From CAZNXJ01 sp964577115 (lineage in GTDB: Bacteria > Planctomycetota > Planctomycetia > Pirellulales > Pirellulaceae), in the NCBI GenBank assembly GCA_964577115.1, contig CAZNXJ010000009.1:124001-188000 (forward strand): DNA of 64,000 nucleotides. The letters are read 5' to 3'. The notes under the pieces are model-generated. The model ran no database searches, was not told the origin of the DNA, and saw nothing but the letters and a program-made list of their open reading frames with translations. Shown one piece after another: positions 24,186 through 33,201 of the stretch. A program made the translations under genes and the position numbers. Numbering within the stretch: the stretch's first letter is position 1; the number at the start of each line of letters is the position of its first letter.

Positions 24186-27100
24186 ATGATCTACAGCATT
24201 CCCCAGTTGGTTCGTCGTGCGATCCGCCGTCGTTCGCAGATCCGCGCGGCTTCGACCAGTCCTGTTCGCCATCGGCTGTTGGCCGAATCGCTCGAATCGC
24301 GCGTCCTCTTGGCCGCTGATATCTCGCCGCTCCAAAATCCATTCAACCGCTACGATACCAATCTCGACGGCCGCGTGAACTCGGCGGACGTTGCCACGGT
24401 GATCAACTACCTCGTGACGAACGGACCGGGCACTGTTGCTCGTGCCGCGGGCGTGGTGGAAGGCGAGTCGGCAAACAGTGCGGTTCCCAAGTTGGTCGAT
24501 GTGAACGGGGACGGGGCGATTAGCAACACGGACGTCACCGCCGTCATCCGCCGGTTGGTGGAAGGCGAGCCGGATCCGCGGGCGCGGTTCTACATTCAGC
24601 TGTTTGATGCCGATACGAACGAGCCGATCACGGACATCAACGGCACGCCGCTGCCCGGCCAGTCGGTTAGCGTGGGGCAGAACATCTACGCGCGCATTTC
24701 CGTCCAGGATCTCGACACAGTGCTCTCGCGGCGCGTGGTGCGCGTGGAGCGTCCAACGTCACCGTCGAACAACCCGCGCTACAACGACGGCCAGCGGATT
24801 ACGATTACCAGCGATCAGGGAACGCGCGTCTTTGAGCTCGAGGTTCCCGATGCCTCGAACTTCCAGGCCGGCGTAGGCTCGACGAATGGCGTGCCGAATA
24901 TCGCCATCAATTTTACGCATACGGAAATTCCCGCCGGCGCCAATGAAGCGACGCGCAATCAGATCGTCGCCGAGGATAGTGCTCGCCTGGCCAACCTGTT
25001 GGCGACGGCCATCAACAATGAAAACTTTGGTGTCACGGCCAGCGTGGACGAGGGGGATGCCGAAGGGGGCGAGTTGCGTTCGCTGTTGAAGCTGCAAGGC
25101 GAAACGGACGTAACGCTGAGTTCCGTGCGTGGGTTCCAGTTGAGCTCGGAACGCGGTCTCACGTCGGCCTTCTTGGATCTGCATTACAACGAGAACCTGG
25201 CGGTCGTCGAAGATGCGTTCGTGCTGCCGAACGATCCGTTTGCTCCGCCGCCGAACCCGACGTTCTTCCAGCCGAGCCCCGAGTATTATGCGCTGGCGTG
25301 GAGCACCGAGCTGGGTGAAGAGTATCCGCTGGTGGATCTGGCCAATCGCGTTATCAGCGACGTCGGCGGTTTGGCGAGCACCAGCGCGAGCTATCTCGCC
25401 GTGCGGCTGGACGATCCGGTCGGCGACGCGGTGTTCTTGGTGACCACGGTCGCCTTTACGGTTGAGAGCGGCGACATCGATGCCGTCAACGACGATTTCA
25501 CGAGCACGCCGATTTCGACGGGCGCCACGAATGTCGAACTGGACGTGCTCAGCAACGACACGCTACCGATCATTAACATCGAAGGCGGGTTCTCGGATGG
25601 TGCGATTCCGACCGCCGTCTATACGCCGTACTCCGGGCAGGCACCGGCATTGACGGCCGAGCAGATCGTGTTCCCGAGCACCAGCGTTCCCGTGGGGGGC
25701 AGCTCGCTCGAGTTCGTCCTAGTGGGAATCTCGCAGGGGCCGCTGAGCCAGGCGACGATCGATCAGAGGGGAACGCCGGACGATATCACTGACGACGTGA
25801 TCCTGTTTACGCCGGCGGCGGGCGTCGAAGGCAATGTCGAGATTCGCTATCGGCTGACCGATACTTCGACCGGGGGACTCTCGGACGAAGCGACGGTCAC
25901 TGTGACGGTCGCCTCGCAAAACGATCCACCGGTCAACACGATTCCAACGGAACCGATCAGCACGCCCGAAGGTACCGATTACGCGTTCTCGACCAGCGCG
26001 ACGAATCGCCTGGCGGTGAGCGACGCGGATGCCGGCGACGAGATCATCTCGACGCGTCTACAAGTCACCGGCGGCACGCTGCATCTGGTGAACACCAGCG
26101 GCGTCACGGTGACCGGGAACAATTCCGCGGACTTGTTGATCGAAGGCAGCCAGTCGGCGATCAACGCGGTGTTGGACAACGGCAACCTGATCTATCGCCC
26201 GGTGGCGGAGGTGCCGTCGGATACGACCGTGACGTTCACGATGACGACGAGCGACCACGGCCACACGGGTGGCAGCACGGCGCTCACGGATGTCGATCAG
26301 TTCACGATCACGGTACTCGCCGTGAATGATCCTCCGGTCAACACGGTACCTGGACCGCAGTCGGTGGAAGGGAACGAGGGCGAGGCGAATCCGCCCACGC
26401 TCGTGTTCTCGTCCGGCAACGGGAACGCGATCAGCGTGGCCGACGTCGATCACACGAACCTCACCGTGCAGCTCAGCGTCACTCGCGCGAGCGGCTCTGG
26501 CGCGGCCGGCACGCTGACGCTCGGCAGCACGCCTGACGGCGTCACGGTCACGGGTAACAACTCGGATACGATCACCATTTCCGGTCCGCAGGTCGCGCTG
26601 AATGCCGCGCTGAACGGGCTGGTGTACACGCCGCCGGCGAACTTCGACGGTGATGTCAATCTGACGGTCCACACCACCGACGGGGCCAATGGCGTGGACG
26701 AGGATGTGGTTTCGATCACGGTAGAAGCGCAGAATGTCTTGCGAGCTCGGCCGGACACGCTGACGACCTCGGAAGAAACCAGCGTGCAGATCACGCCGGA
26801 CGACGTGCTGGAGAACGACTCGCCGAGCCCCGGTGCGACGCTGACGTTTGGCTCGTTCAACTCTCCGGCGAAGGGGACGCTGACCGAGACCTCGCCCGGC
26901 GTCTGGACCTACACGCCGCCGGATCACTATTTCGGCCAGGACACGTTCACCTACACGGTCAGCGACACGAATGGCAACACGGCCACGGGAACCGTCGTCG
27001 TGACGGTGACCGAAGTGAATGACCCGCCGGTCGCCAACGACGACTCCGGCGGCTCGGCCCTGCGAACGCTCGAAGACACTCCGCTGAACATCCCATTCAG

Positions 27101-28880
27101 CGCGCTGCTCGGCAACGATACGGTCAGCTCGCCGAGTGATCCGTTCGAAGCCAACCCCGATCCTTCGTCGGGGTTGGACGCTCAGTCGCTGACGATCACG
27201 AGCGTCTCGGTAGTGGGTGGAACGGCAACCGCCGACGTGCAGCTCGATGCGGCCAACAGCCAGGTCGTCGTAACCCCGACCGGCGACTCGAACGGTACGG
27301 TGATCTTCACCTACACGGTGCGCGACAACGGAACGACGAACGGCGCGGACGATTTCCTGACCGCCACGGCGACCGTGACGGTTCTCGTGGTCGAGCAGAA
27401 CGACGCGCCGACGGCGCAGAACAAGAGCTTCACAACGCCGGAAGATACGAACCTCGACATCCCTGTCGCCGACCTGCTCAGCGGCGCGACGCCGGGCGGT
27501 GGGGCAGATGAAGCCAACCAGACGCTCAGCGTGATCTCCGTCACGCAGCCGGCGTCGGGTGGAACGGTTTCCCTGTCGGGCGGCGTGGTGACCTTCGATC
27601 CGGCCGACGATTTCAACGGCACGGTGACCTTCACCTACGTTGTCCAGGATAACGGCACGACGGACGGCAGCGCGGATCCGCGCACGGCGACGGCGACCGT
27701 CACCGTGACGGTGACGCCGGTGAACGATGCTCCGGTCGTGGTCGGCAGCCCCTCGGCGACCGCAATCGCCGATCAGACGGTGACGTTCGACGCCAGCCTG
27801 CTGCTGGGCTCAAATATCGTGCTCCCGGGACCGGCGAACGAGTCCGGGCAGACGCTGCGGATTACGAATGCGGTGCTTGTCACGCCGAGCGACCCGGGCA
27901 ACTCGACGCTTCAGGTCGTGAACAACGGCACGGGCATCGAATTCCGGCCGCCGAGCGGTTTTGCCGGCCAGGCGACGATCCGCTACACGGTCCAGGACAA
28001 CGGTCAGACCAACGGCGTGGACGACTTCAAGTCGGTCGAGGTGACGCTGACCGTCGATGTGCTGAACTTCAAGCCGACGAGCGTCAGCGGACGCGTGTAT
28101 TGGGATGCCAACCTGGATGGAGACTACCAGGTCGGCGAACGGGGCATTGGGAACGTCGAGCTGCGGATCACCGGTACGAATTCGGTGAGCGGACAGGCGG
28201 TCAACCTGCCGCCGGTTTACACGGCTCCGGATGGCACGTACTCGTTCACCAACCTCGCGCCGGGCACCTACACGGTGAGCGTCATGGCGCCGCATATGCT
28301 GCTTGACGGCAGCGACGATCTGGGCAGCGAGCTCCTAGCGCTGAACGGCCAGGAGAGCGCCCATCTGGGAGTGAACTCGTACACGTTCACTGTCACGGTG
28401 AACGGCACGGTCGCTCGCACCGACAACGACTTCGGCGGCAATAATTTCAGTTTCCGCGGCATCGATCCGGCGTACTTCTCGCTGATCGACCGCCGGGCCG
28501 GGCTGCCGCGCGACGGGCTGCTGGTGGCCTGCTCGGATGATGGCCAGTCCTACTGGTACATGCTGCTCGGCGACGGCTGGCATGGCACCACGGGTGTCGA
28601 AGCCAGCCTGGGCTCGAACGGATTGCTCGATTTGACGATCCATTGGAACGGTGGCCAGCGGACCAAGACCATGACGCTCGATTACCGCACTCTGCGGCTG
28701 ATGGGCGACGACGGCAACGGCAACCACCTGCTGCGGCTCGAAGGCGACGCCAGCTACTTCTTCGGCGAGGATGTCTTCTCGAATCCGGACGCGGAAGGCG
28801 AACCGCTGGCCTCAGCCGCTGCGGGCGACTACGAACAAGGCGTGGATCATCTCATGGAGTCGGAGGACTGGCTGGCATAG
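24186..28880 (+). CDS. 1564-aa LEPR-XLL surface protein with N-terminal dockerin, cohesin-like region and cadherin/Ig-like repeats
   Basis: ATG 24186 starts a basic leader ending LAESLESRVLLA (residues ~32-44), the LEPR-XLL-like signature. A two-repeat type I dockerin follows immediately: DTNLDGRVNSADV near residue 57 and DVNGDGAISNTDV near 105. This placement is unusual, since dockerins normally sit at the C-terminus. About 137-435 resembles a cohesin-like beta-sandwich, interrupted by a module ending LLATAINNENFGVTASV. About 435-1300 holds tandem cadherin-like/VCBS-type domains with repeated phrases such as VNDPPVNT and FTYTVRDNGTT. An SdrD-B domain (GRVYWDANLDGDY) lies near 1299-1372 and a ~110-aa beta-rich C-terminal domain follows, with the chain ending SEDWLA. 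It is probably a secreted, Ca-binding adhesive or scaffold protein. A bidirectional terminator follows. Confidence 0.87.
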   Translation: MIYSIPQLVRRAIRRRSQIRAASTSPVRHRLLAESLESRVLLAADISPLQNPFNRYDTNLDGRVNSADVATVINYLVTNGPGTVARAAGVVEGESANSAVPKLVDVNGDGAISNTDVTAVIRRLVEGEPDPRARFYIQLFDADTNEPITDINGTPLPGQSVSVGQNIYARISVQDLDTVLSRRVVRVERPTSPSNNPRYNDGQRITITSDQGTRVFELEVPDASNFQAGVGSTNGVPNIAINFTHTEIPAGANEATRNQIVAEDSARLANLLATAINNENFGVTASVDEGDAEGGELRSLLKLQGETDVTLSSVRGFQLSSERGLTSAFLDLHYNENLAVVEDAFVLPNDPFAPPPNPTFFQPSPEYYALAWSTELGEEYPLVDLANRVISDVGGLASTSASYLAVRLDDPVGDAVFLVTTVAFTVESGDIDAVNDDFTSTPISTGATNVELDVLSNDTLPIINIEGGFSDGAIPTAVYTPYSGQAPALTAEQIVFPSTSVPVGGSSLEFVLVGISQGPLSQATIDQRGTPDDITDDVILFTPAAGVEGNVEIRYRLTDTSTGGLSDEATVTVTVASQNDPPVNTIPTEPISTPEGTDYAFSTSATNRLAVSDADAGDEIISTRLQVTGGTLHLVNTSGVTVTGNNSADLLIEGSQSAINAVLDNGNLIYRPVAEVPSDTTVTFTMTTSDHGHTGGSTALTDVDQFTITVLAVNDPPVNTVPGPQSVEGNEGEANPPTLVFSSGNGNAISVADVDHTNLTVQLSVTRASGSGAAGTLTLGSTPDGVTVTGNNSDTITISGPQVALNAALNGLVYTPPANFDGDVNLTVHTTDGANGVDEDVVSITVEAQNVLRARPDTLTTSEETSVQITPDDVLENDSPSPGATLTFGSFNSPAKGTLTETSPGVWTYTPPDHYFGQDTFTYTVSDTNGNTATGTVVVTVTEVNDPPVANDDSGGSALRTLEDTPLNIPFSALLGNDTVSSPSDPFEANPDPSSGLDAQSLTITSVSVVGGTATADVQLDAANSQVVVTPTGDSNGTVIFTYTVRDNGTTNGADDFLTATATVTVLVVEQNDAPTAQNKSFTTPEDTNLDIPVADLLSGATPGGGADEANQTLSVISVTQPASGGTVSLSGGVVTFDPADDFNGTVTFTYVVQDNGTTDGSADPRTATATVTVTVTPVNDAPVVVGSPSATAIADQTVTFDASLLLGSNIVLPGPANESGQTLRITNAVLVTPSDPGNSTLQVVNNGTGIEFRPPSGFAGQATIRYTVQDNGQTNGVDDFKSVEVTLTVDVLNFKPTSVSGRVYWDANLDGDYQVGERGIGNVELRITGTNSVSGQAVNLPPVYTAPDGTYSFTNLAPGTYTVSVMAPHMLLDGSDDLGSELLALNGQESAHLGVNSYTFTVTVNGTVARTDNDFGGNNFSFRGIDPAYFSLIDRRAGLPRDGLLVACSDDGQSYWYMLLGDGWHGTTGVEASLGSNGLLDLTIHWNGGQRTKTMTLDYRTLRLMGDDGNGNHLLRLEGDASYFFGEDVFSNPDAEGEPLASAAAGDYEQGVDHLMESEDWLA

Positions 28881-28911
28881 GCCACCTGCCGCTCCAACCC
28901 AAGGCGAAACG

Positions 28912-28943
28912 AAAAAGAGCCGGTCGATCGACCGGCTCTTTTT
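28912..28943. terminator. Bidirectional intrinsic terminator
   Basis: A perfect 16-bp inverted repeat (14-bp arms plus a GATC centre that is itself palindromic) has A5 on the left and T5 on the right. It lies between the stop codons of the convergent 1564-aa gene and the BBP7-type gene, and should end transcription from both sides. Confidence 0.9.
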
Positions 28944-28991
28944 CTTTGGCTTCTTCGAGGATCGGGCTGTGCCGACCCCGCGCCTGGCGAC

Positions 28992-30407
28992 TTAGAAGTT
29001 CCAGTGGGCTCCCAGCGTCAGGCCCTGCACCCAGAAGTCCGTTTCATTGAAGTTGAACTCGGGCAGCGTGCCCGCGGGGCCGCCGCCAGCCTGCGTCAGA
29101 TCGATGCGGCGGTCGATCGAGTCGCCCGACAGGACGACCGATTCCCAGTACAGGAGCGAATAGCCGACGGTCATCTCGAGGTGTGGCGTTACCTGATAAC
29201 CCAGCGTCAGAGCCGCTTCGGGGATGAAGGTCGTTTCGTCGCGCTTGAACGTGCCGATGTTCGACGTCTGCGCGAACACGCCGTTTTCGTCCACGGCGAC
29301 ATTCGGATCGATCGTCGTAACGGTGCGGCCACTAATCGTCACCGTCTGCTCCATGTTCCCGATGCTGACCTTGCCGAGGCTACGGAACCGCCAGCGGCCA
29401 TGGCGCAGTTCGCTGATAAAGCCGATCTCGCCGCCATGGAAATCGTTCCGAGCGCTGAAGTTGTCGACCGTGTCGAACGTGGTGCCCTCCGGGAAGATTC
29501 CAACGCCCGCCGGGTTGATGACTTCCGAGAAACTTTCGATCTGTACGGCGTCGCGGACTTGAGCGTAGTGGTAGCCGCCGATCAGGTCGAGGCTGTAGCC
29601 GTGGCCGCGCACGAGCATCGTGCGGAGGAACGTATCGGTGGAGATCACGTCCTGCGCAGTGCGTACGGCGATATTGCCTTCAAAGTCGCCGGGTGAGGCG
29701 ATCAGAATGGCGCCTTCCGCGGGCGTGGGAATCGCTGCGACATCGAAAAACGGGACCGCGAGCAGAGGCGTGCCGTTCTGGTCCGACTGGCCGAAAAAGC
29801 CATCCGTGGCCCCTTCGATAGCGAAGCCACGGACGCCAATGCCGATGGTTTCGCAGGAATCGAGCCAGGCACCGAGCGTGATGCGGCCGGCCGACTGCAT
29901 GTCCTCGCCGATGCGCTCGCCGCCAAACAGCACCGTAGCCCCCGGCAAGCTGCCGGGGATCGGCGCCGCCGGGTCGTCCGTCGTCACCAGGGGTGGAACG
30001 GTACGGCCCTTGGTCCATGCAAACATGTACTCGACATCGCCCCAGAGACCATAGACCGGGAAGCGGTCGCTAAGCAGGCCTCGGCCGCCGCAACCGCCAC
30101 AGGCCATGCCGCCGCAGCTGCACCCACCATAGGACGGCGGGGCGCTGGCGTAGCTGTCCTCCCCGATCGAAGCGTAAGCGGCCTGCGAGACCGAGTAGCT
30201 GGCAGCGGATGCTGCGGTGGCCGCTGTCGGGCCACCACTCACCGCGGGCCCCGTCGTCGGCAAGTGAGCGGGCGTACGAGCGGCCGACGTGGTCCGGTGA
30301 CTCACAACGGCCGGCTTCCATTGATACGGCTCTTGTGCGCGGCTGGTTGCGGCAAATGGCGACGCGGCAGCCAGGGCGAGGGCGAGCGCGGTGAATCTGA
30401 GTTTCAT
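28992..30407 (-). CDS. BBP7-family outer-membrane beta-barrel protein
   Basis: The 471-aa product begins with a clear signal peptide (MKLRFTALALALAAASPFAA, cleavage near SRA-Q). A low-complexity linker follows, then a Cys/Gly-rich segment near residue 95 with CSCGGMACGGCGG. The remainder alternates amphipathic beta strands and ends in Phe (LGAHWNF), as expected of an outer-membrane barrel. Phrases such as WGDVEYMFAWTKG and LDLIGGYHYAQV fit the BBP7/DUF1551 family of planctomycete envelope proteins. The function is unknown; a structural or porin-like role is likely. It converges with the upstream giant gene across a shared terminator. A second protein of similar layout is encoded at 44483-46078. 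Confidence 0.8.
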   Translation of the reverse strand: MKLRFTALALALAAASPFAATSRAQEPYQWKPAVVSHRTTSAARTPAHLPTTGPAVSGGPTAATAASAASYSVSQAAYASIGEDSYASAPPSYGGCSCGGMACGGCGGRGLLSDRFPVYGLWGDVEYMFAWTKGRTVPPLVTTDDPAAPIPGSLPGATVLFGGERIGEDMQSAGRITLGAWLDSCETIGIGVRGFAIEGATDGFFGQSDQNGTPLLAVPFFDVAAIPTPAEGAILIASPGDFEGNIAVRTAQDVISTDTFLRTMLVRGHGYSLDLIGGYHYAQVRDAVQIESFSEVINPAGVGIFPEGTTFDTVDNFSARNDFHGGEIGFISELRHGRWRFRSLGKVSIGNMEQTVTISGRTVTTIDPNVAVDENGVFAQTSNIGTFKRDETTFIPEAALTLGYQVTPHLEMTVGYSLLYWESVVLSGDSIDRRIDLTQAGGGPAGTLPEFNFNETDFWVQGLTLGAHWNF

Positions 30408-30929
30408 CGTTACGGCCCGTTTCTTGGGACGAGTTGCAGGTGATTCACTAATTCAGATCGACCGTTACATTCCGAAATTCAAGACAATTCGGCGTGGTCC
30501 GCAAACTTCGCGTAGTCTGCCAAAGTATCGCTGGGTAATTTCGGAAGACCGGCGAATCTGGCGAATTCCGCTTGGCGCAATCCGGCAGGATTTGCCGTTG
30601 ATAAGGGATATGTCGGCGCGACAGCGGTGCCGATTACAGGAAATCTGCGGGCGTCGGTGACTATGTGCATGTCACCGCTTGTGCGAAATGCGTTTCCTTT
30701 TTCCCAGCAACTGCTAGATTGAACGTACTTGCCACTCGCAGCGGTGGCTCTGCGGGCCGAACTGCCGCCGTTGCGACCGAGCGCGTCGGGGCGATCCGGA
30801 CGACCGGCGCGATTTTCCCCTGTGTGGCTCGCTCGCCTCGACCGTGCTGCACGTGAGGCTCCCCGCATGGCGATCGGGGAGTACGGTTTGTGCAGTGGCT
30901 CGAATCCTTCACCGCGCAGTGCCGCTCAT
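30408..30929. other. Divergent intergenic region between BBP7 gene and secA-like gene
   Basis: This is 522 bp serving as upstream DNA for both flanking genes. It contains a 7-bp inverted repeat at 30655-30677 and a possible -10 TAGATT at 30715-30720 for the secA-like gene, without a good -35. In-frame GTG codons at 30844 and 30895 could extend the secA-like product, but nothing else supports this. Confidence 0.5.
30655..30677. repeat. Inverted repeat upstream of the secA-like gene
   Basis: Arms CGGTGAC and GTCACCG enclose a 9-nt AT-rich spacer. It could be an operator or leader hairpin. Confidence 0.3.
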
Positions 30930-32880
30930 GCAGATCTTCTCGACCTTCTCGCAGTTGCTGACCGCCGTTCAGCCCACCTCGTCGCGCCGCCTGCGTCACT
31001 ACGCGAGCGTGACGCGGCAAGTGGCGGCGCTCGAGCCGCAGATGCAGGCACTTTCGGACCGAGAGCTACGCAAGAGCAGCCTATCGCTGCGTTTTCGGGC
31101 GAAGAGCGGCGAGCGGCTTGAGCGACTCTTACCCGAGGCGTACGCGCTGGTGCGCGAGGCGGGCCGGCGTGCGAAGGGCATGCGGCATTATGATGTGCAG
31201 ATCCTGGGCGGCGTCGCGCTTTTTCACGGCGCGATCGCCGAGATGGAAACGGGTGAGGGCAAGACGCTGACCGCCACCCTGCCCCTCTATATTCACGCGC
31301 TGATCGGAAAAGGGGCCCATCTTGCCACGGTGAACGACTATTTGGCGGAACGCGACGCCCAGATCATGCGTCCCATTTATGAGATGCTTGGGCTGAGCGT
31401 CGGCGTCGTGCTGACTCAGCACACGCCGGACCAGCGCCGAGCGGCCTATGCGTGCGACATCACGTATGGCACGGCCAAGGAGTTTGGTTTCGATTTCCTC
31501 CGCGACCGCCTGCTGCTGCGGCGCATGGGGCACGACGAATCGGATTTTCTCGGGGGTGGCAGCAGCCATCGCTGGGACTCGGCGGGTGAACAGCCCGTCC
31601 AGCGGGGCTTTCATTTTTGCCTGGTGGACGAGGCCGATAGCATTCTGATCGACGAAGCGCGCACGCCGCTGATCATCGGTTCGCTGGGGGGGAAGATCCG
31701 CCAGCAGATCGTTGCCACCTACCAGTGGGCTGCCGCGGTGGCTCCGAAGTTTATCGAGAACGAGCATTTCGACTACGAGCACGACACGCGCACAGTGCAG
31801 CTGACGCTCGCCGGTCGCCAGCTGGTGCGGAACCTGCCCCGCCCCGAGCTGGTACGTTCCGTGGGGCTGGTGGACTTGTATGACTATGTCGAGCGGGCCA
31901 TCAAGGTCCGGCGCGATTACCAGCTTGATCGCGAATACGTCGTGGAGAACGGCGAAATCGTCATTGTCGACGAATTCACGGGGCGGAAGGCGGAAGGCCG
32001 CAAATGGCGCGACGGGATCCACCAGGCGATCGAAGCGAAGGAAGGGGTGGAAGTCACCGTACCGACGGGCCAGGCGGCGCGCATTACCGTCCAGGACCTC
32101 TTTTTGCGCTATCGCCAACTAGCGGGTATGACGGGTACGGCACGCAGCGCGGCGCGCGAGTTTCGCAAGATTTACCGCACGCGCGTGGTCCGTATCCCCA
32201 CGAACCGGCCGGTGCAACGTAAGCACTTGAGCGACCAAATTTTCGGCACGGCCGATCAAAAGTGGCGGGCGATCGTAGAAGAGATACGTGAAATGAACCA
32301 GCTGGGCCGGCCCGTTCTTGTCGGCACCCGCTCGATCGATAAATCCCAGCATCTCTCGCGTTTGCTGGCCGAAGCCGGTATCGAACATCAGGTACTCAAC
32401 GCGCACGAAATCGCCAAGGAGGCCGAGATCGTTGCGAAGGCGGGCGAGCCGCGGCGCGTCACCGTGGCCACGAACATGGCGGGCCGTGGAACGGACATCA
32501 AATTGGCGGAAGGAGTCACCGAGCTAGGCGGGCTGCATGTGATCTGTACCGAGCTCCACGATTCGGCACGCATTGACCGCCAGCTCGCCGGTCGCTGCGG
32601 ACGCCAGGGCGATCCCGGCAGCGTGCGCCAATATATGTCGCTGGACGACGAGATTCTCCTGAGCGGATATGGGCCCAAGATCGCCGCGCGCTGGAAGCAG
32701 CGCGGCGAGCAGCATCCCGATCACTCGTGGAGCTCCATGGCTGCGATTTTCCGGCGCGCGCAGCGCCGCGTCGAACGGCGTCACTTCCTGGACCGGACCA
32801 TTCTGCTGCACCACGAAAAACAGCGCAAGAAAATGCAGCGTGAACTGGGACAGGACCCCTATCTCGATACGGCGGAGTAA
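30930..32880 (+). CDS. secA: Short SecA-like preprotein translocase ATPase (accessory SecA)
   Basis: With ATG 30930 as start the product is ~649 aa, well below the 800-1000 aa of housekeeping SecA. Walker A is METGEGKTLTA and Walker B is LVDEADSILIDEARTPLIIG. NBD2 motifs are NMAGRGTDIKL and GRCGRQGDPGS. The chain stops just after RRHFLDRTILLHHEKQRKK, which corresponds to the start of the long scaffold helix. Most of the helical scaffold/wing region and the C-terminal zinc-binding tail of SecA are therefore absent. The ATPase motor core appears intact. It lies 321 bp upstream of HlyD and M50-protease genes on the same strand. An accessory export role is inferred; a second, full-length secA elsewhere is expected but not visible. 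The start is uncertain because in-frame GTGs at 30844 and 30895 would extend it. Confidence 0.88.
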
Positions 32881-33201
32881 GGCCGCTAGAGGATGCGGAG
32901 ACAGCTTGGATGGCGGCGGCTCCCATTACGATGGCCACGGTTTTTTCGATTGCAGGGATGGTAGCGGACCATCGCGGCGGCCGGTCAGCGCAATACGCAG
33001 GCAATCGTTAGGGATTTTGCAGAGCCCCTTGTTTTCGCCGCTCGCCGTCGCCGCTCTGCGTTGTAAGTATTAACAGGCGTCGATACATTGAACTTCGATG
33101 CTCCGAAAATCGACCTTGAAATTGACGTGAGTCTCGGGCTTTTCGCCAAGCGCGCTGCGAAGGGCATTCGTATACGTTGTCTTCCGGTGATGGGGTAATG
33201 C
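32881..33201. other. Intergenic region secA-like to GAF-HlyD
   Basis: This is 321 bp with no supported gene. No clear terminator or promoter was seen, so it is open whether the downstream genes have their own promoter. Confidence 0.5.
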
